Under the pieces are notes generated by a model. That model saw only the letters and a list, made by a program, of their open reading frames with translations, was not told the origin of the DNA and did not search any database. A stretch of 64,000 nt of DNA, from positions 1 to 64,000 of the forward strand of contig JAZQIZ010000008.1 of the NCBI GenBank assembly GCA_045541395.1. Direction: 5' to 3'. Position 1 is the stretch's first letter, and each line of letters begins with the position of its first letter. The DNA comes from JAZRWQ01 sp045541395 (GTDB taxonomy: Bacteria; Bacillota; Clostridia; Oscillospirales; UMGS1783). A program made the position numbers and the translations under genes. Positions 31,435-39,992 of this stretch are shown piece after piece.

Positions 31435-32412
31435 TCACTTTTTAGGCTGCTCATCGGTATCGGAAATAGAGCGGCGCATTTCAGTATCTGCAATTACGTT
31501 CTGCATATTGTAGTAGTCCATAACGCCCATTTTGCCGTTCTTAAGGGCTTCGGCCATAGCACGGGGAACCTCTGCTTCGGCTTCTACAACCTTTGCTCTC
31601 ATTTCCTGAACGGAAGCCTTCATTTCCTGCTCGTATGCAACCGCCATAGCTCTTCTTTCTTCTGCTTTTGCCTGAGCAATTCGCTTGTCGGCCTCAGCCT
31701 GATCGGTCTGCAACTGTGCGCCAACGTTTCTGCCTACGTCAATATCTGCAATGTCTATAGAAAGAATTTCAAAAGCAGTTCCCGCTTCAAGACCTTTATT
31801 AAGAACTGTCTGTGAAATAGTATCGGGGTTCTCCAAAACTTCCTTATGGTTTATTGCGGAGCCTATGGTAGTAACAATGCCTTCGCCTACTCTTGCAATA
31901 ATGGTCTGTTCACCGGCACCGCCTACAAGTCTGTCTATATTAGCTCTAACGGTAACCTTTGCCTTTGCCTTTAATTCAATACCGTTTTTTGCTATAGCTG
32001 CAACAACGGGTGTTTCAATAACCTTGGGGTTAACGCTCATCTGTACCGCTTCCAATACGTTTCTGCCTGCAAGGTCAATAGCCGCAGCTCTTTCAAATTC
32101 CAAAGGAATATCTGCTCGCTGAGCCGCAATAAGGGAATCTACCACCCTGTCAACGTTACCGCCTGCAAGGTAATGGGCTTCAAGCTTATCTATAGAAAGC
32201 TTAATGCCCGCCTTGGTTGCCTTAATAAGCGGATTAACTATTCTGGCAGGTACAACTCTGCGCAAACGCATACCAATAAGGGTTATAATGCCTATTTTAA
32301 CACCGGATGAAAGGGCGCTTATCCAAAGACCTACAGGTACAAACCTGAAAAGTAATGAAAAGAACACAACAACCAGCACAATAGCGGCTATGCCTAAAAT
32401 AATGTACTCCAT
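31435..32412 (-). CDS. floA: Flotillin-like protein FloA
   Basis: 325 residues, family-typical. A hydrophobic N-terminal hairpin at about 3-50 anchors it in the membrane. The FloA-specific SPFH/band-7 region follows (SIDKLEAHYLAGGNVDRVVDSLIAAQRADIPL), then a Glu/Ala-rich coiled coil at about 235-295 (KRIAQAKAEERRAMAVAYEQEMKA). FloA organises membrane microdomains and affects secretion and signalling complexes. It lies 7 nt after an NfeD gene, as in the yqeZ-yqfA operon of Bacillus. Confidence 0.95.
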   Translation of the reverse strand: MEYIILGIAAIVLVVVFFSLLFRFVPVGLWISALSSGVKIGIITLIGMRLRRVVPARIVNPLIKATKAGIKLSIDKLEAHYLAGGNVDRVVDSLIAAQRADIPLEFERAAAIDLAGRNVLEAVQMSVNPKVIETPVVAAIAKNGIELKAKAKVTVRANIDRLVGGAGEQTIIARVGEGIVTTIGSAINHKEVLENPDTISQTVLNKGLEAGTAFEILSIDIADIDVGRNVGAQLQTDQAEADKRIAQAKAEERRAMAVAYEQEMKASVQEMRAKVVEAEAEVPRAMAEALKNGKMGVMDYYNMQNVIADTEMRRSISDTDEQPKK

Positions 32413-32419
32413 AAAAAAT

Positions 32420-32917
32420 TTACCTCCTCTTTACCGCAATTCTGTTGGAATCAGCGGATATGATCTCAATTTCGGTTTCGGCGTTAATAAATTCGCCGTT
32501 GCTTACAACGTCATAGTCCTGACCTTCAATTTTTGCCTTGCCCGCAGGGCGAAGGGCCGTAAGGGTAACTCCTGTTTTGCCTATAAGATATGAATTGTCC
32601 TTCCCGCTTATAAAGCCTTCTTCCTTCTTGGCGGAATTTTTAAGCACTAAAGGTGAGGGTAGCTTACCGGAGGAGACGAGCCAAATAAATATTCCGGCTA
32701 TTACACCTATAATTATTAAGGCTATACCTGTAAGAAACAGGGCCTGAGCCATATTTCTTGCGCCTACTATTACCGCCGCTATAAAGCAAACGATCCCCGC
32801 TATGCCCGCCGCGCCAAAGCCCGGTGTGAACATTTCAACTATAAGCAATATTGTACCTACTAAAAACAAAGGCAGAAATAAAAGATTTAATCCTTGAAAC
32901 AGTTCAAGCATACGCAC
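32420..32917 (-). CDS. NfeD family protein
   Basis: 165 residues. Three or so membrane helices at about 10-80 (LVGTILLIVEMFTPGFGAAGIAGIVCFIAAVIVG, then a second pair), then an OB-fold at about 105-165 with LIGKTGVTLTALRPAGKAKIEGQDYDVVSNGEFI, the NfeD hallmark. NfeD proteins act with flotillins; this short form lacks the ClpP-like protease domain. It is the first gene of the operon with floA and has a promoter divergent from the MarR gene. Confidence 0.93.
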   Translation of the reverse strand: MRMLELFQGLNLLFLPLFLVGTILLIVEMFTPGFGAAGIAGIVCFIAAVIVGARNMAQALFLTGIALIIIGVIAGIFIWLVSSGKLPSPLVLKNSAKKEEGFISGKDNSYLIGKTGVTLTALRPAGKAKIEGQDYDVVSNGEFINAETEIEIISADSNRIAVKRR

Positions 32918-32939
32918 ACTCCTTCCTTTTTTTAATCAC

Positions 32940-33007
32940 ATAATATCATAATAGTTTTTTCTTGTCAATAAATATAGGTTGACTTTGGGTTTTTTTAATG
33001 CTATAAT
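32940..33007. promoter_or_regulatory. Divergent promoters of nfeD-floA and marR-degV
   Basis: Minus strand: TTGACA (32968-32963), 17 nt, TATTAT (32945-32940) for nfeD-floA. Plus strand: TTGACT (32979-32984), 17 nt, TATAAT (33002-33007) for the MarR gene. The two -35 boxes are only 10 bp apart, so a regulator bound here could affect both. Confidence 0.85.
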
Positions 33008-33048
33008 TACTTTGAATTTTTGAAGTATTTTCAAGGAGGTGAGTTTTT

Positions 33049-33486
33049 GTGTATAAACCCTTGGCCGGCCTGTTAAAAGGAATTAAAATGAGTTACTATA
33101 AGCGGATATTTACAAAGGATAGATCCAAAAGCCAGCTCAGCACCAACGAGGTTTTTTCTCTGGACGTGATAAGGCTTCTCGGTAAGCCTACCATTGGCGC
33201 CTTTGCAAAGTTTATAAACGTACCTTTATCCAATGCAACTTATAAGATTAATATGCTTATAGAAAAGGGTTTTATTCGCAAAAGCAAATCCGAACAGGAC
33301 AGGCGCGAGTTTTATCTTGAGCTTACGGAAAAATGCAACGGTCTTGAGTTGGACGATTCCCGCCAGCTTGCGATCATTCAAAGAATAGAAGATCGCCTGA
33401 GCCCCCATCAAATGAAGGTTCTTGAAAAAATACTCGAAATTGCAGACGAAGAAATAACTAACGAATTACAGTTTAAGGAGTTTTAA
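33049..33486 (+). CDS. MarR-family transcriptional regulator
   Basis: 145 residues from GTG 33049, with a very strong AAGGAGGTGA site. A winged helix is at about 45-110: FAKFINVPLSNATYKINMLIEKGFIRKSKSEQDRREFYLELTEK holds the recognition helix and the Asp-Arg-Arg wing typical of MarR. The helical ends would form the dimer. It starts an operon with a DegV fatty-acid-binding gene 3 nt after it, and could regulate that operon and the divergent floA operon. Confidence 0.88.
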   Translation: MYKPLAGLLKGIKMSYYKRIFTKDRSKSQLSTNEVFSLDVIRLLGKPTIGAFAKFINVPLSNATYKINMLIEKGFIRKSKSEQDRREFYLELTEKCNGLELDDSRQLAIIQRIEDRLSPHQMKVLEKILEIADEEITNELQFKEF

Positions 33487-33489
33487 TTT

Positions 33490-34350
33490 ATGAGCAAGAA
33501 AATAGTTCTTTGCGCCGACAGCACCTGTGACCTGGGCGAGGCCCTGCTTAAACAATATAACGTTCAGATCATCCCGTATCATATCTCCCTTGAGGATAAG
33601 GATTATCTGGACAGTGTGACCATCACTACCGGTGAGCTTTATCAGGCGTATTATGACCGTAAGGTCCTTCCTAAAACTGCCGCTATCAATATCGGTGATT
33701 TTCAGGATTTCTGGAAGCCCTTTTTAGATGAAGGCTGTGAAGTCATTCATATAAACTTAGGCTCTGCAATTTCCTCTACCTACAGAAATGCCATTCTTGC
33801 AGCGGAAGAAGTAGAGGGTGTTTACCCTGTGGACTCCCAGAACCTTTCCACCGGCATGGGTCACGTTGTAATAGAAGCCGCAAAGCTTATTGAAAAAGGC
33901 CTGGAGGCTAAGGAAATAGCGGAAAAGCTTAAGGAGATCACAACCCGCGTTCACTCAAGCTTTATTCTGGATACCCTTGAATTTATGCACGCAGGCGGCA
34001 GATGCTCCACCATAGCGGCCTTAGGCGCAAACCTTCTTAAATTAAAGCCCTGTATTGTAGTAGATAACCTTAACGGCTCCAAAATGGGCGTCGGCAAAAA
34101 ATACAGAGGGGAACTTGGCGGCGCACTTGTAAGCTATACTAAAGATCAGCTTAATAAATACAGCGATATTATTACCGATAAGATATTTATTACTCATACG
34201 GATATTGATCCTAAGTATGTTGACCTTGTTAGAAAAACCATAGAAGAGACTATGCATTTCGATAATATTTACGAAACAAGCGCCAGCTGTACCATCGGCT
34301 CCCATTGCGGCCCTGCTACCCTTGGCATTCTGTTTATGACAGAGTCTTAA
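33490..34350 (+). CDS. DegV family protein (fatty-acid-binding, FakB-like)
   Basis: 286 residues. The start KIVLCADSTCDLGEALLKQY, LGSAISSTYRNAILAAEE, DSQNLSTGMGH and LDTLEFMHAGGRCS are DegV hallmarks; the Ser/Thr residues hold the fatty acid head group. It is the second DegV gene in this window and diverged in sequence from the one at 2077. Paralogs often prefer different chain types. AAGGAG lies before the ATG. Confidence 0.92.
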   Translation: MSKKIVLCADSTCDLGEALLKQYNVQIIPYHISLEDKDYLDSVTITTGELYQAYYDRKVLPKTAAINIGDFQDFWKPFLDEGCEVIHINLGSAISSTYRNAILAAEEVEGVYPVDSQNLSTGMGHVVIEAAKLIEKGLEAKEIAEKLKEITTRVHSSFILDTLEFMHAGGRCSTIAALGANLLKLKPCIVVDNLNGSKMGVGKKYRGELGGALVSYTKDQLNKYSDIITDKIFITHTDIDPKYVDLVRKTIEETMHFDNIYETSASCTIGSHCGPATLGILFMTES

Positions 34351-34353
34351 ATT

Positions 34354-34380
34354 AAAAAGTCGGCTTTTGCCGACTTTTTT
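34354..34380 (+). terminator. Terminator of marR-degV
   Basis: Stem AAAAAGTCGGC / GCCGACTTTTT with loop TTTT and a T-run. Confidence 0.9.
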
Positions 34381-34443
34381 CTTATTTTTGCCGCATCTTT
34401 GCCTATTATATGTTATAATATAAAAATAGTTGGAGGTAGGCCT

Positions 34444-35496
34444 ATGAAGCACTATTTGAAGGACAGTTTAATAACCCTTACGGCCCTGTTTTTGGCCTTT
34501 GGGTTAAGCTTGCTTTTTCAATATATTTTTAACGTAAAGGAGCATATAACCACCGTGTTTGTCTTCGCGGTGTTTTTGGTGTCTTTGTTTACGGAAGGTT
34601 ACGTATACGGAATAGTTGCCGCGCTTATAAGCACCGGCGCCGTTAACTATGCCTTTACGTTCCCTTACTTTGCAATTAATTTCACTATCCCCATTAATTT
34701 AATTTCGGGCATTATAATGATAGTGCTTTCCTTTCTGACAAGCGCCCTTACTACCAAGCTGAAAAAACATGAAGCCAATAAGGCTGAAAGCGAAAAGGAG
34801 CGAATGAGGGCAAACCTTCTCAGGGCCGTTTCTCATGATCTTCGCACCCCCTTAACCACCATCTACAGCTCATCTACCACCCTTCTTGAAAACAACGAAA
34901 ATATAACGGGTGAACGCAAACTTTCAATTATCAAGGGCATTAAAGAGGATGCTCAATGGCTTATCCGTATGGTGGAGAATCTTCTTTCCATTACAAGGAT
35001 AGACAGCGGAAATATACGAATTATCAAGACTCCTATAGTTTTGGAGGAGCTTATAGATTCGGTGGTTTTAAAGTTCAAAAAAAGATATCCGGACCAGAAC
35101 GTTGAAATAGAGATCCCCGAAGAGGTCGTTCTTATTCCAATGGACGCCATTCTTATAGAGCAGGTTATAATAAATATTTTAGAAAACGCAGTTCAGCACG
35201 CCGAAGGTATGACAAGCCTTATCGTTCGGGTCTTCACCATAAACAACAAGGCAGTTTTTGAAATTGAAGATAACGGTTGCGGTATTGCCCAGGAAAAGCT
35301 CAATACTTTGTTTACAAGCTTTTTCTCTCCCGATACTTTGGCTGACGGCCATAAAAATGCAGGCATTGGCCTTTCGGTCTGCGCAACCATAATTAATGCT
35401 CACGGCGGTGAAATTAAAGCGCAAAACCTTAAAAGAGGCGGCGCTCTCTTCAGATTCTCACTCGATACGGAGGATATAGCAAATGACACGGAATAA
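34444..35496 (+). CDS. Sensor histidine kinase, short KdpD-like (DUF4118)
   Basis: 350 residues from ATG 34444 with GGAGG 7 nt upstream. Residues 1-100 hold four membrane segments of the KdpD-type DUF4118 domain (FALTTFVFAVFLVSLFTEGYVYG-like arrangement). The kinase core has H131 in LLRAVSHDLRTPLTTIYSS, NILENAVQHAEG, DNGCGI and GIGLSVCATIINAHGG. It lacks the long cytoplasmic KdpD sensor and Usp domains (full KdpD is about 900 residues). No kdpFABC genes are nearby, so the control target may not be potassium. It overlaps its regulator by 14 nt. Confidence 0.88.
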   Translation: MKHYLKDSLITLTALFLAFGLSLLFQYIFNVKEHITTVFVFAVFLVSLFTEGYVYGIVAALISTGAVNYAFTFPYFAINFTIPINLISGIIMIVLSFLTSALTTKLKKHEANKAESEKERMRANLLRAVSHDLRTPLTTIYSSSTTLLENNENITGERKLSIIKGIKEDAQWLIRMVENLLSITRIDSGNIRIIKTPIVLEELIDSVVLKFKKRYPDQNVEIEIPEEVVLIPMDAILIEQVIINILENAVQHAEGMTSLIVRVFTINNKAVFEIEDNGCGIAQEKLNTLFTSFFSPDTLADGHKNAGIGLSVCATIINAHGGEIKAQNLKRGGALFRFSLDTEDIANDTE

Positions 35497-36187
35497 ATAT
35501 AAAATTTTAATAGTTGAAGATGAAGCCAATATCCGCAACCTTATTGCCACTATGCTGGATACCGCAGGATATCAGCCTATTTCAGCTCATTCTCTATCTT
35601 CTTCACAAACCCTTTATTCATCCTATCAGCCCGACCTTATAATTCTGGACTTAGGCCTGCCTGACGGTGACGGTCTTGCGCTTCTTGATATTGTAAGGAA
35701 GGATTCTCTTGTTCCCATAATAGTTCTTTCCGCCCGTACCGGCGAGGCAGATAAAGTAACCGCACTGGATAAGGGCGCCAATGATTATATAACCAAGCCC
35801 TTCGGCTCGGAAGAGCTTCTTGCCCGCATAAGAGCAGCCTTAAGAAACAGCCGATTTTCCTTTTCCGATGAAAGAATAAATAACGGGAAATTTGTTTTGA
35901 AGGACCTTATAATGGATAACGTTTCCCGTAGAGTGTTTATTAAGGGGAACGAGATACATCTCACCCAGACCGAATACAACATTTTGGCCCTCCTTTGCGA
36001 AAATTGCGGCAAAATGATGACCTACGCTTCAATTATAAAAGTAATTTGGGGCGGTAATCCTCAGGAAGGCAGCGTAAAAAAGCTTCAGGTCAATATGGCC
36101 AACATAAGAAGAAAGCTTGGAGAAAAGCCCGGACAGAACAGCTATATTGCCAATGAACTGGGTGTAGGCTACCGAATGGACGGTTAA
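35483..36187 (+). CDS. KdpE-like response regulator (OmpR family)
   Basis: 234 residues. Receiver: E12-D13 pocket, D56 in LIILDLGLPDGDG, VLSARTGE and TKPFGSEE. The C-terminal winged helix at about 135-232 has LTQTEYNILALLCENCGKM and LGVGYRMDG. The LDLGLPDGDG signature is the one seen in KdpE. It overlaps the sensor gene by 14 nt; a terminator follows. Confidence 0.9.
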   Translation: MTRNKYKILIVEDEANIRNLIATMLDTAGYQPISAHSLSSSQTLYSSYQPDLIILDLGLPDGDGLALLDIVRKDSLVPIIVLSARTGEADKVTALDKGANDYITKPFGSEELLARIRAALRNSRFSFSDERINNGKFVLKDLIMDNVSRRVFIKGNEIHLTQTEYNILALLCENCGKMMTYASIIKVIWGGNPQEGSVKKLQVNMANIRRKLGEKPGQNSYIANELGVGYRMDG

Positions 36188-36190
36188 ACT

Positions 36191-36222
36191 AAAAGCAACG
36201 GAATTTCCGTTGCTTTATTTTT
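36191..36222 (+). terminator. Terminator of the KdpDE-like operon
   Basis: Stem AAAGCAACGGAA / TTCCGTTGCTTT followed by ATTTTTG. Confidence 0.85.
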
Positions 36223-36235
36223 GCAATGTTTTTTG

Positions 36236-36264
36236 TTGACGGAGCAGATCTGCTGTGGTAAAAT
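36236..36264 (+). promoter_or_regulatory. Promoter of the EamA gene
   Basis: TTGACG (36236-36241), 17-nt spacer, TAAAAT (36259-36264). Confidence 0.75.
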
Positions 36265-36299
36265 AGCAAGGTTGGAAAACTACAAAAAGGAGATAAGCT

Positions 36300-37178
36300 A
36301 TGTCCAAGAAAATGCAGGGCAATATTATGCTCTTGATCGCCGCCCTTATTTGGGGCACCGCCTTTGTTGCTCAAAGAAGCGGTATGGATCATATAGGCCC
36401 TCTTACCTTTACCTGTATCCGCTCCCTTATAGGCGGTATTGCTCTTTTGCCTGTTGCTTTAATATTTGAAAAAAAGCCTGAAAATAAGGCTCTTAATAAA
36501 AAAGACCTTTTAAAAGGCAGTATCCTTTGCGGCCTCTGCCTTGTATTTGCGGTCTCCTTTCAGCAAATAGGAATTCAGTATACAAGCGCAGGTAAGTCCG
36601 GCTTTATTACCGCCCTTTATATTGTCCTTGTGCCGGTATTCAGCTTCCTGTTCTTTAAAAAGCGCCCCGGCATTGCTGTATGGATAAGCGTTATAATCGC
36701 CACCGCAGGTCTTTATCTTCTTTGTATGAACGAAACTTTAAAGCTTGCTGTGGGAGATATCTGGCTTTTAGGCTGCGCTTTAATGTTTACCTGCCATATC
36801 TTAGTTATCGACCGCTTCTCCCCTAAATGTAACGGCGTGTTTTTATCCAGCCTTCAGTTTTTAATTGTAGGTGTTCTTTCGGGTATTGCTATGTTTATTC
36901 TCGAAAAGCCCGATTTAAGCGCAATTTTAAATTGCCTTGGCCCCATTCTGTATACCGGCGTTATGTCCAGCGGTGTGGCTTATACGTTGCAGATCTTAGC
37001 GCAAAAGCATACTGACCCAACTGTATCCGTACTTATAATGAGCTTTGAATCTGTATTTGCCGTAATAGGCGGCTGGCTCATTTTAAATGAAAACCTTTCG
37101 GGCAAGGAGCTTATTGGCTGCGTTCTTATGTTCGCCGCCGTTATCCTTTCTCAATTGCCCCGCAAACAAAAAAAGTGA
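36300..37178 (+). CDS. EamA/DMT-family transporter
   Basis: 292 residues with ten membrane segments in two EamA repeats (about 5-135 and 150-288). GNIMLLIAALIWGTAFVAQRSGMDHIGPLTFTCIRSLIGG is the classic start. The second repeat ends with LNENLSGKELIGCVLMFAAVILSQL. Such proteins export metabolites or amino acids; the substrate is unknown. AAAGGAG precedes the ATG. Single-gene unit. Confidence 0.92.
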   Translation: MSKKMQGNIMLLIAALIWGTAFVAQRSGMDHIGPLTFTCIRSLIGGIALLPVALIFEKKPENKALNKKDLLKGSILCGLCLVFAVSFQQIGIQYTSAGKSGFITALYIVLVPVFSFLFFKKRPGIAVWISVIIATAGLYLLCMNETLKLAVGDIWLLGCALMFTCHILVIDRFSPKCNGVFLSSLQFLIVGVLSGIAMFILEKPDLSAILNCLGPILYTGVMSSGVAYTLQILAQKHTDPTVSVLIMSFESVFAVIGGWLILNENLSGKELIGCVLMFAAVILSQLPRKQKK

Positions 37179-37199
37179 TGCGAAAGCATCACTTTTTTG
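37169..37199 (+). terminator. Terminator of the EamA gene
   Basis: Stem AAAAGTGATGC / GCATCACTTTT with GAAA loop and T-run. Confidence 0.9.
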
Positions 37200-37225
37200 T
37201 TATACCTCTCTGAAAAAGTAACAGG

Positions 37226-37321
37226 TTGTTACCGCTTTGTCATTTTTGCAGAAAATTTTTGAAAATTCCCATATTTTTGTGGATTTCGCCTATTGACTAA
37301 GGCTTTATAATATGTTATCTT
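37226..37321 (+). promoter_or_regulatory. 18-bp element and promoter of a gene-less unit
   Basis: TTGTTACCGCTTTGTCAT (37226-37243), then 49 nt, TTGACT (37293-37298), 17 nt, TATCTT (37316-37321). The element and the 49-nt gap match those at three protein genes (15.5, 55.2 and 57.9 kb). A TATAAT at 37306-37311 is too close to the -35 box to serve it. Confidence 0.7.
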
Positions 37322-37327
37322 TCCGGA

Positions 37328-37447
37328 CACCTACGACCGTAGGCGGTTTTGAGGAAAAGCAAACGGGTACTTGTGACATTTGCGGTTTTACTTATACGTT
37401 TTACAGATAAAAAAAGCTTGAGCAATTTGCTCAAGCTTTTTATTTTT
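37328..37447 (+). ncRNA. Candidate small RNA or remnant transcript
   Basis: About 120 nt between the promoter above and a strong terminator. It contains a hairpin CCTACG / CGTAGG near its 5' end and ends with the GCTTGAGCAA hairpin and a T-run. A 32-codon frame (37312-37410) with a CxxC ending (TCDICGFTYTFYR) overlaps it, but its ATG lies upstream of the predicted transcript start, so it would not be translated from this promoter. It could be a regulatory RNA or a promoter whose gene was lost. No known RNA family recognised. Confidence 0.4.
37411..37447. terminator. Bidirectional terminator
   Basis: Stem AAAAAGCTTGAGCAA / TTGCTCAAGCTTTTT with T-rich 3' tail. It closes the candidate RNA unit on the plus strand and the PepSY-like lipoprotein gene on the minus strand. 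Confidence 0.88.
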
Positions 37448-37973
37448 CTATTATTTGCCCGGTTTTTGCATCCACAAACACCGTAAGCTTTTCTTGGTTG
37501 TGGGTTATTTTAACCTGGTATATAAATACGTCTTCCCCGTCTACAAGGTCTACCGACTCAATTATTGCGTCGGGGTATTTTGCGTTGGCTGCCTGCTGGG
37601 CTTTGGCGGCGTCAATATACTGTTCTTCTGAAAGCTTTATGCCCTCGGAGGGCTCAATAGCCGCGGTTTTGGGTACGGGCATTTCCATTACTACCGCAAT
37701 GGTTTCATTGGGGTTGATCCAGTTAACAACAGCGCCGCTTTCGGCATCCACCTGAAATTCATAAACGTTTACACCGTCGTTAAAAAGGCCGCAGTAAACC
37801 TTAAAGCCGTCAATAGAGCCTAAGGCTATCTGATCAACGGTACCGTTACCGCCCTTTGCCATAACAGAGGCCTTAGCCTCATCTTCTGTAATATACGGGT
37901 CTTCCCCTTTGCAGCCCGTAAACAAAAATGCCAATGCCAAAACAATTAAAAGCCATAAAAATGCTTTTTTCAT
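37440..37973 (-). CDS. PepSY-like lipoprotein
   Basis: 177 residues. The signal peptide ends LFTGC (C21). Two PepSY-like units follow: about 30-85 (YITEDEAKASVMAKGG ... YEFQVDAESGAVVNW) and about 118-177 (EEQYIDAAKAQQAANAKYPDAII ... KLTVFVDAKTGQIIEK). PepSY domains are small outer domains thought to inhibit or modulate peptidases. No ligand can be named. Single-gene unit. Confidence 0.8.
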   Translation of the reverse strand: MKKAFLWLLIVLALAFLFTGCKGEDPYITEDEAKASVMAKGGNGTVDQIALGSIDGFKVYCGLFNDGVNVYEFQVDAESGAVVNWINPNETIAVVMEMPVPKTAAIEPSEGIKLSEEQYIDAAKAQQAANAKYPDAIIESVDLVDGEDVFIYQVKITHNQEKLTVFVDAKTGQIIEK

Positions 37974-38083
37974 GTTCTAAAACCCCTTAGCCCAAAAATT
38001 TGTACCCTTATGTAAATATTATAAAGGGCTTTGGGTGAAAAATCAATAAAAAAAGTAGAAAAATTGCTGAAATTATATGCAAT

Positions 38084-38713
38084 TTATAAAATTTTGTTCA
38101 GGTCTGAAAAGGCGGTGATCTCTTTATAGATATCACCCTCAACCTTCCCGAAGCCGTAAGCGGCGTAAATAAAGGGAACAGAGGCCCCTTTTGCGGAATT
38201 GCAGTCACCCTGAGTATCGCCAACGTAAAGGCTGTTTTTAAAGCCTCGGCGGTTAATTACAAGAGAAATATTTTCTGCCTTTTCAAGGCCTGTCCTTTCC
38301 CAATATTCGTAATCCTCAAAATATTTTTTAAGGCCGTGAGCTTTGAAAAACGCGTCTATATAACCGTCCTCGCAGTTGCTCACAATAGCAAGCCTGTATT
38401 TTTCCTTAAGGGCCTTAAGGGTATTTTCAACCTCGGGGTAAAGAACACCGCCATGCTCAGCAAGATATATCATCTGATAATCCGTGCACTTTTTTAAAAG
38501 TTCGTGACGCTTTTGCTTACTTTCATACTTTGCAAAAATAATATCCTCAATTTCGCTTAAGGTCTTCCCCATAACCGAACGAAGGTCTTCGGTTTCTAAA
38601 TGTATTCCTGTTTCGGGCATACTGTCAAGTACAATATTCCAGGCCTTGGTGCAGTTTTCGGCGCAGTCCCAGATAGTGCCGTCAAGATCGAAAATAATAC
38701 TGTCAAATTTCAT
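38084..38713 (-). CDS. HAD-IA family phosphatase (phosphoglycolate-phosphatase-like)
   Basis: 209 residues from ATG 38713, chosen because CCGGAGG precedes it; a longer frame from 38791 would add 26 residues over the promoter. Motif I FDLDGTIWD, motif II VSNCEDG, Lys near GLEKAENI, motif IV GDTQGDCNSAKGA. A helical cap lies between motifs I and II, as in phosphoglycolate/beta-phosphoglucomutase-type HAD enzymes. Substrate unknown. Confidence 0.9.
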   Translation of the reverse strand: MKFDSIIFDLDGTIWDCAENCTKAWNIVLDSMPETGIHLETEDLRSVMGKTLSEIEDIIFAKYESKQKRHELLKKCTDYQMIYLAEHGGVLYPEVENTLKALKEKYRLAIVSNCEDGYIDAFFKAHGLKKYFEDYEYWERTGLEKAENISLVINRRGFKNSLYVGDTQGDCNSAKGASVPFIYAAYGFGKVEGDIYKEITAFSDLNKIL

Positions 38714-38850
38714 AATAGCCTCCGGATTTTCTTTGGCCTTTATTTTAACACAGCATAGAAAATATTTCAAGCCAATTAATTTGCATTGCACGGTTGCCCT
38801 TTGGCGGAATTTCTGCTATAATGCCTTTATAAACCGAAAGGAATAACGTT

Positions 38851-39933
38851 ATGAAAAGAATAGTTGCTTTAATTTTAATATTATGCGCCCTGCTCACTGT
38901 TTTTTGCTCATGCAAAAAAGCAGAAGAGCCTCAGTCTTCCGTGCCTGTTTCCAGTAAGCCCTCTTCGGAGCCTGAGCCTGAGCCCGAGCCTGTTAAAATA
39001 TACAGCCCTCTTACCGGCCTTTCCGGTTATAACGAGCAGGCTGTAGGCAAGCGCCCTGTGGCTGTAATGATAAACAACATTGCGGAAGCTCTGCCTCAGT
39101 ACGGTATATCCAAGGCCGATATTATGTTCGAGATCCCTGTTGAAGGGGAGATCACCAGAATGATGGCCCTGTTTTCCGATCATACTGCTGTGCCTGACGT
39201 ATGCTCGGTTCGCTCCTGCCGTTATTATTATCCCATATTTGCCTGGGGCTTTGACGCAGTTTATATCCATTGGGGTATAGATATGGATTATGCAGCTCCC
39301 GTAGTTTATAATTCCGGGCAGGATTGCTTTGACGGTGACGCCGAAAGCGAACCTCTCTTTATAAGGGACCCTGAAAGGGTCGGGAAGTATGCCTGGGAGC
39401 ATACGGGCTGCTTAAAGGGCGGTCTTCTCCCTGAGGAAATGGAAAAGGCTGAGTTTCGTTTAACAACCGATTACGGCCCTGCCTTTAAGTTTAATGATGA
39501 AGAAGCTCCTGTTGCTCCTACAGGTCAGCTTTGCCATAAAGCCGTTTTTAATTTCTCATCCTCTTATTATTCCACCTTCGAATATAACGAAGAGGAAAAG
39601 CTTTATTACAAACAGCATTCCGGCTCTCCCCATATGGACAGCGCCACCGACACCCAGCTTTCATTTACAAACCTTCTGTGTCTGGAGACCGATATCGGTC
39701 TTAAGGACGATCTTTATCACCGTTACGTTGAATGGGGCGGAGGAAACGGCTATTACGTTTCAAACGGTGCCTATATGCCCATAACCTGGGAAAAGGCTTC
39801 GGAGACCGATCCTATAATCATTAAAGACGCCGCATCCGGCCAGGAGATATCCATAAACGCAGGTAAAACCTACATAGGCGTTATTTATCCCGATAAAACC
39901 GAGTTTATCGATCTTACCCCCAAAGCAGAATAA
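38851..39933 (+). CDS. DUF3048 lipoprotein (YerB-like)
   Basis: 360 residues. The lipoprotein signal ends FCSC (about C20); a Ser/Pro/Glu linker follows (SSEPEPEPEPV). The DUF3048 domain starts YSPLTGLSGYNEQAVGKRPVAVMINN and continues with GISKADIMFEIPVEGEITRMMALFSD and SVRSCRYYYPIFAWGFDAVYIHWG. YerB proteins are surface lipoproteins of unknown role, often linked to wall or sporulation functions. Single-gene unit with a terminator. Confidence 0.92.
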   Translation: MKRIVALILILCALLTVFCSCKKAEEPQSSVPVSSKPSSEPEPEPEPVKIYSPLTGLSGYNEQAVGKRPVAVMINNIAEALPQYGISKADIMFEIPVEGEITRMMALFSDHTAVPDVCSVRSCRYYYPIFAWGFDAVYIHWGIDMDYAAPVVYNSGQDCFDGDAESEPLFIRDPERVGKYAWEHTGCLKGGLLPEEMEKAEFRLTTDYGPAFKFNDEEAPVAPTGQLCHKAVFNFSSSYYSTFEYNEEEKLYYKQHSGSPHMDSATDTQLSFTNLLCLETDIGLKDDLYHRYVEWGGGNGYYVSNGAYMPITWEKASETDPIIIKDAASGQEISINAGKTYIGVIYPDKTEFIDLTPKAE

Positions 39934-39937
39934 TTTT

Positions 39938-39971
39938 TAAGGCAAAGGTATCTCCTTTGCCTTATTTTTTT
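39938..39971 (+). terminator. Terminator of the YerB-like gene
   Basis: Stem AAGGCAAAGG / CCTTTGCCTT, loop TATCT, then ATTTTTTT. Confidence 0.9.
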
Positions 39972-39992
39972 GCTTTTGTCTTAAAATAAACC

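Noticed and set aside
37312..37410. 32-residue CxxC mini-protein
   Set aside because: Its ATG lies before the predicted transcript start and only a weak AAGG precedes it. Kept only as part of the candidate RNA finding.
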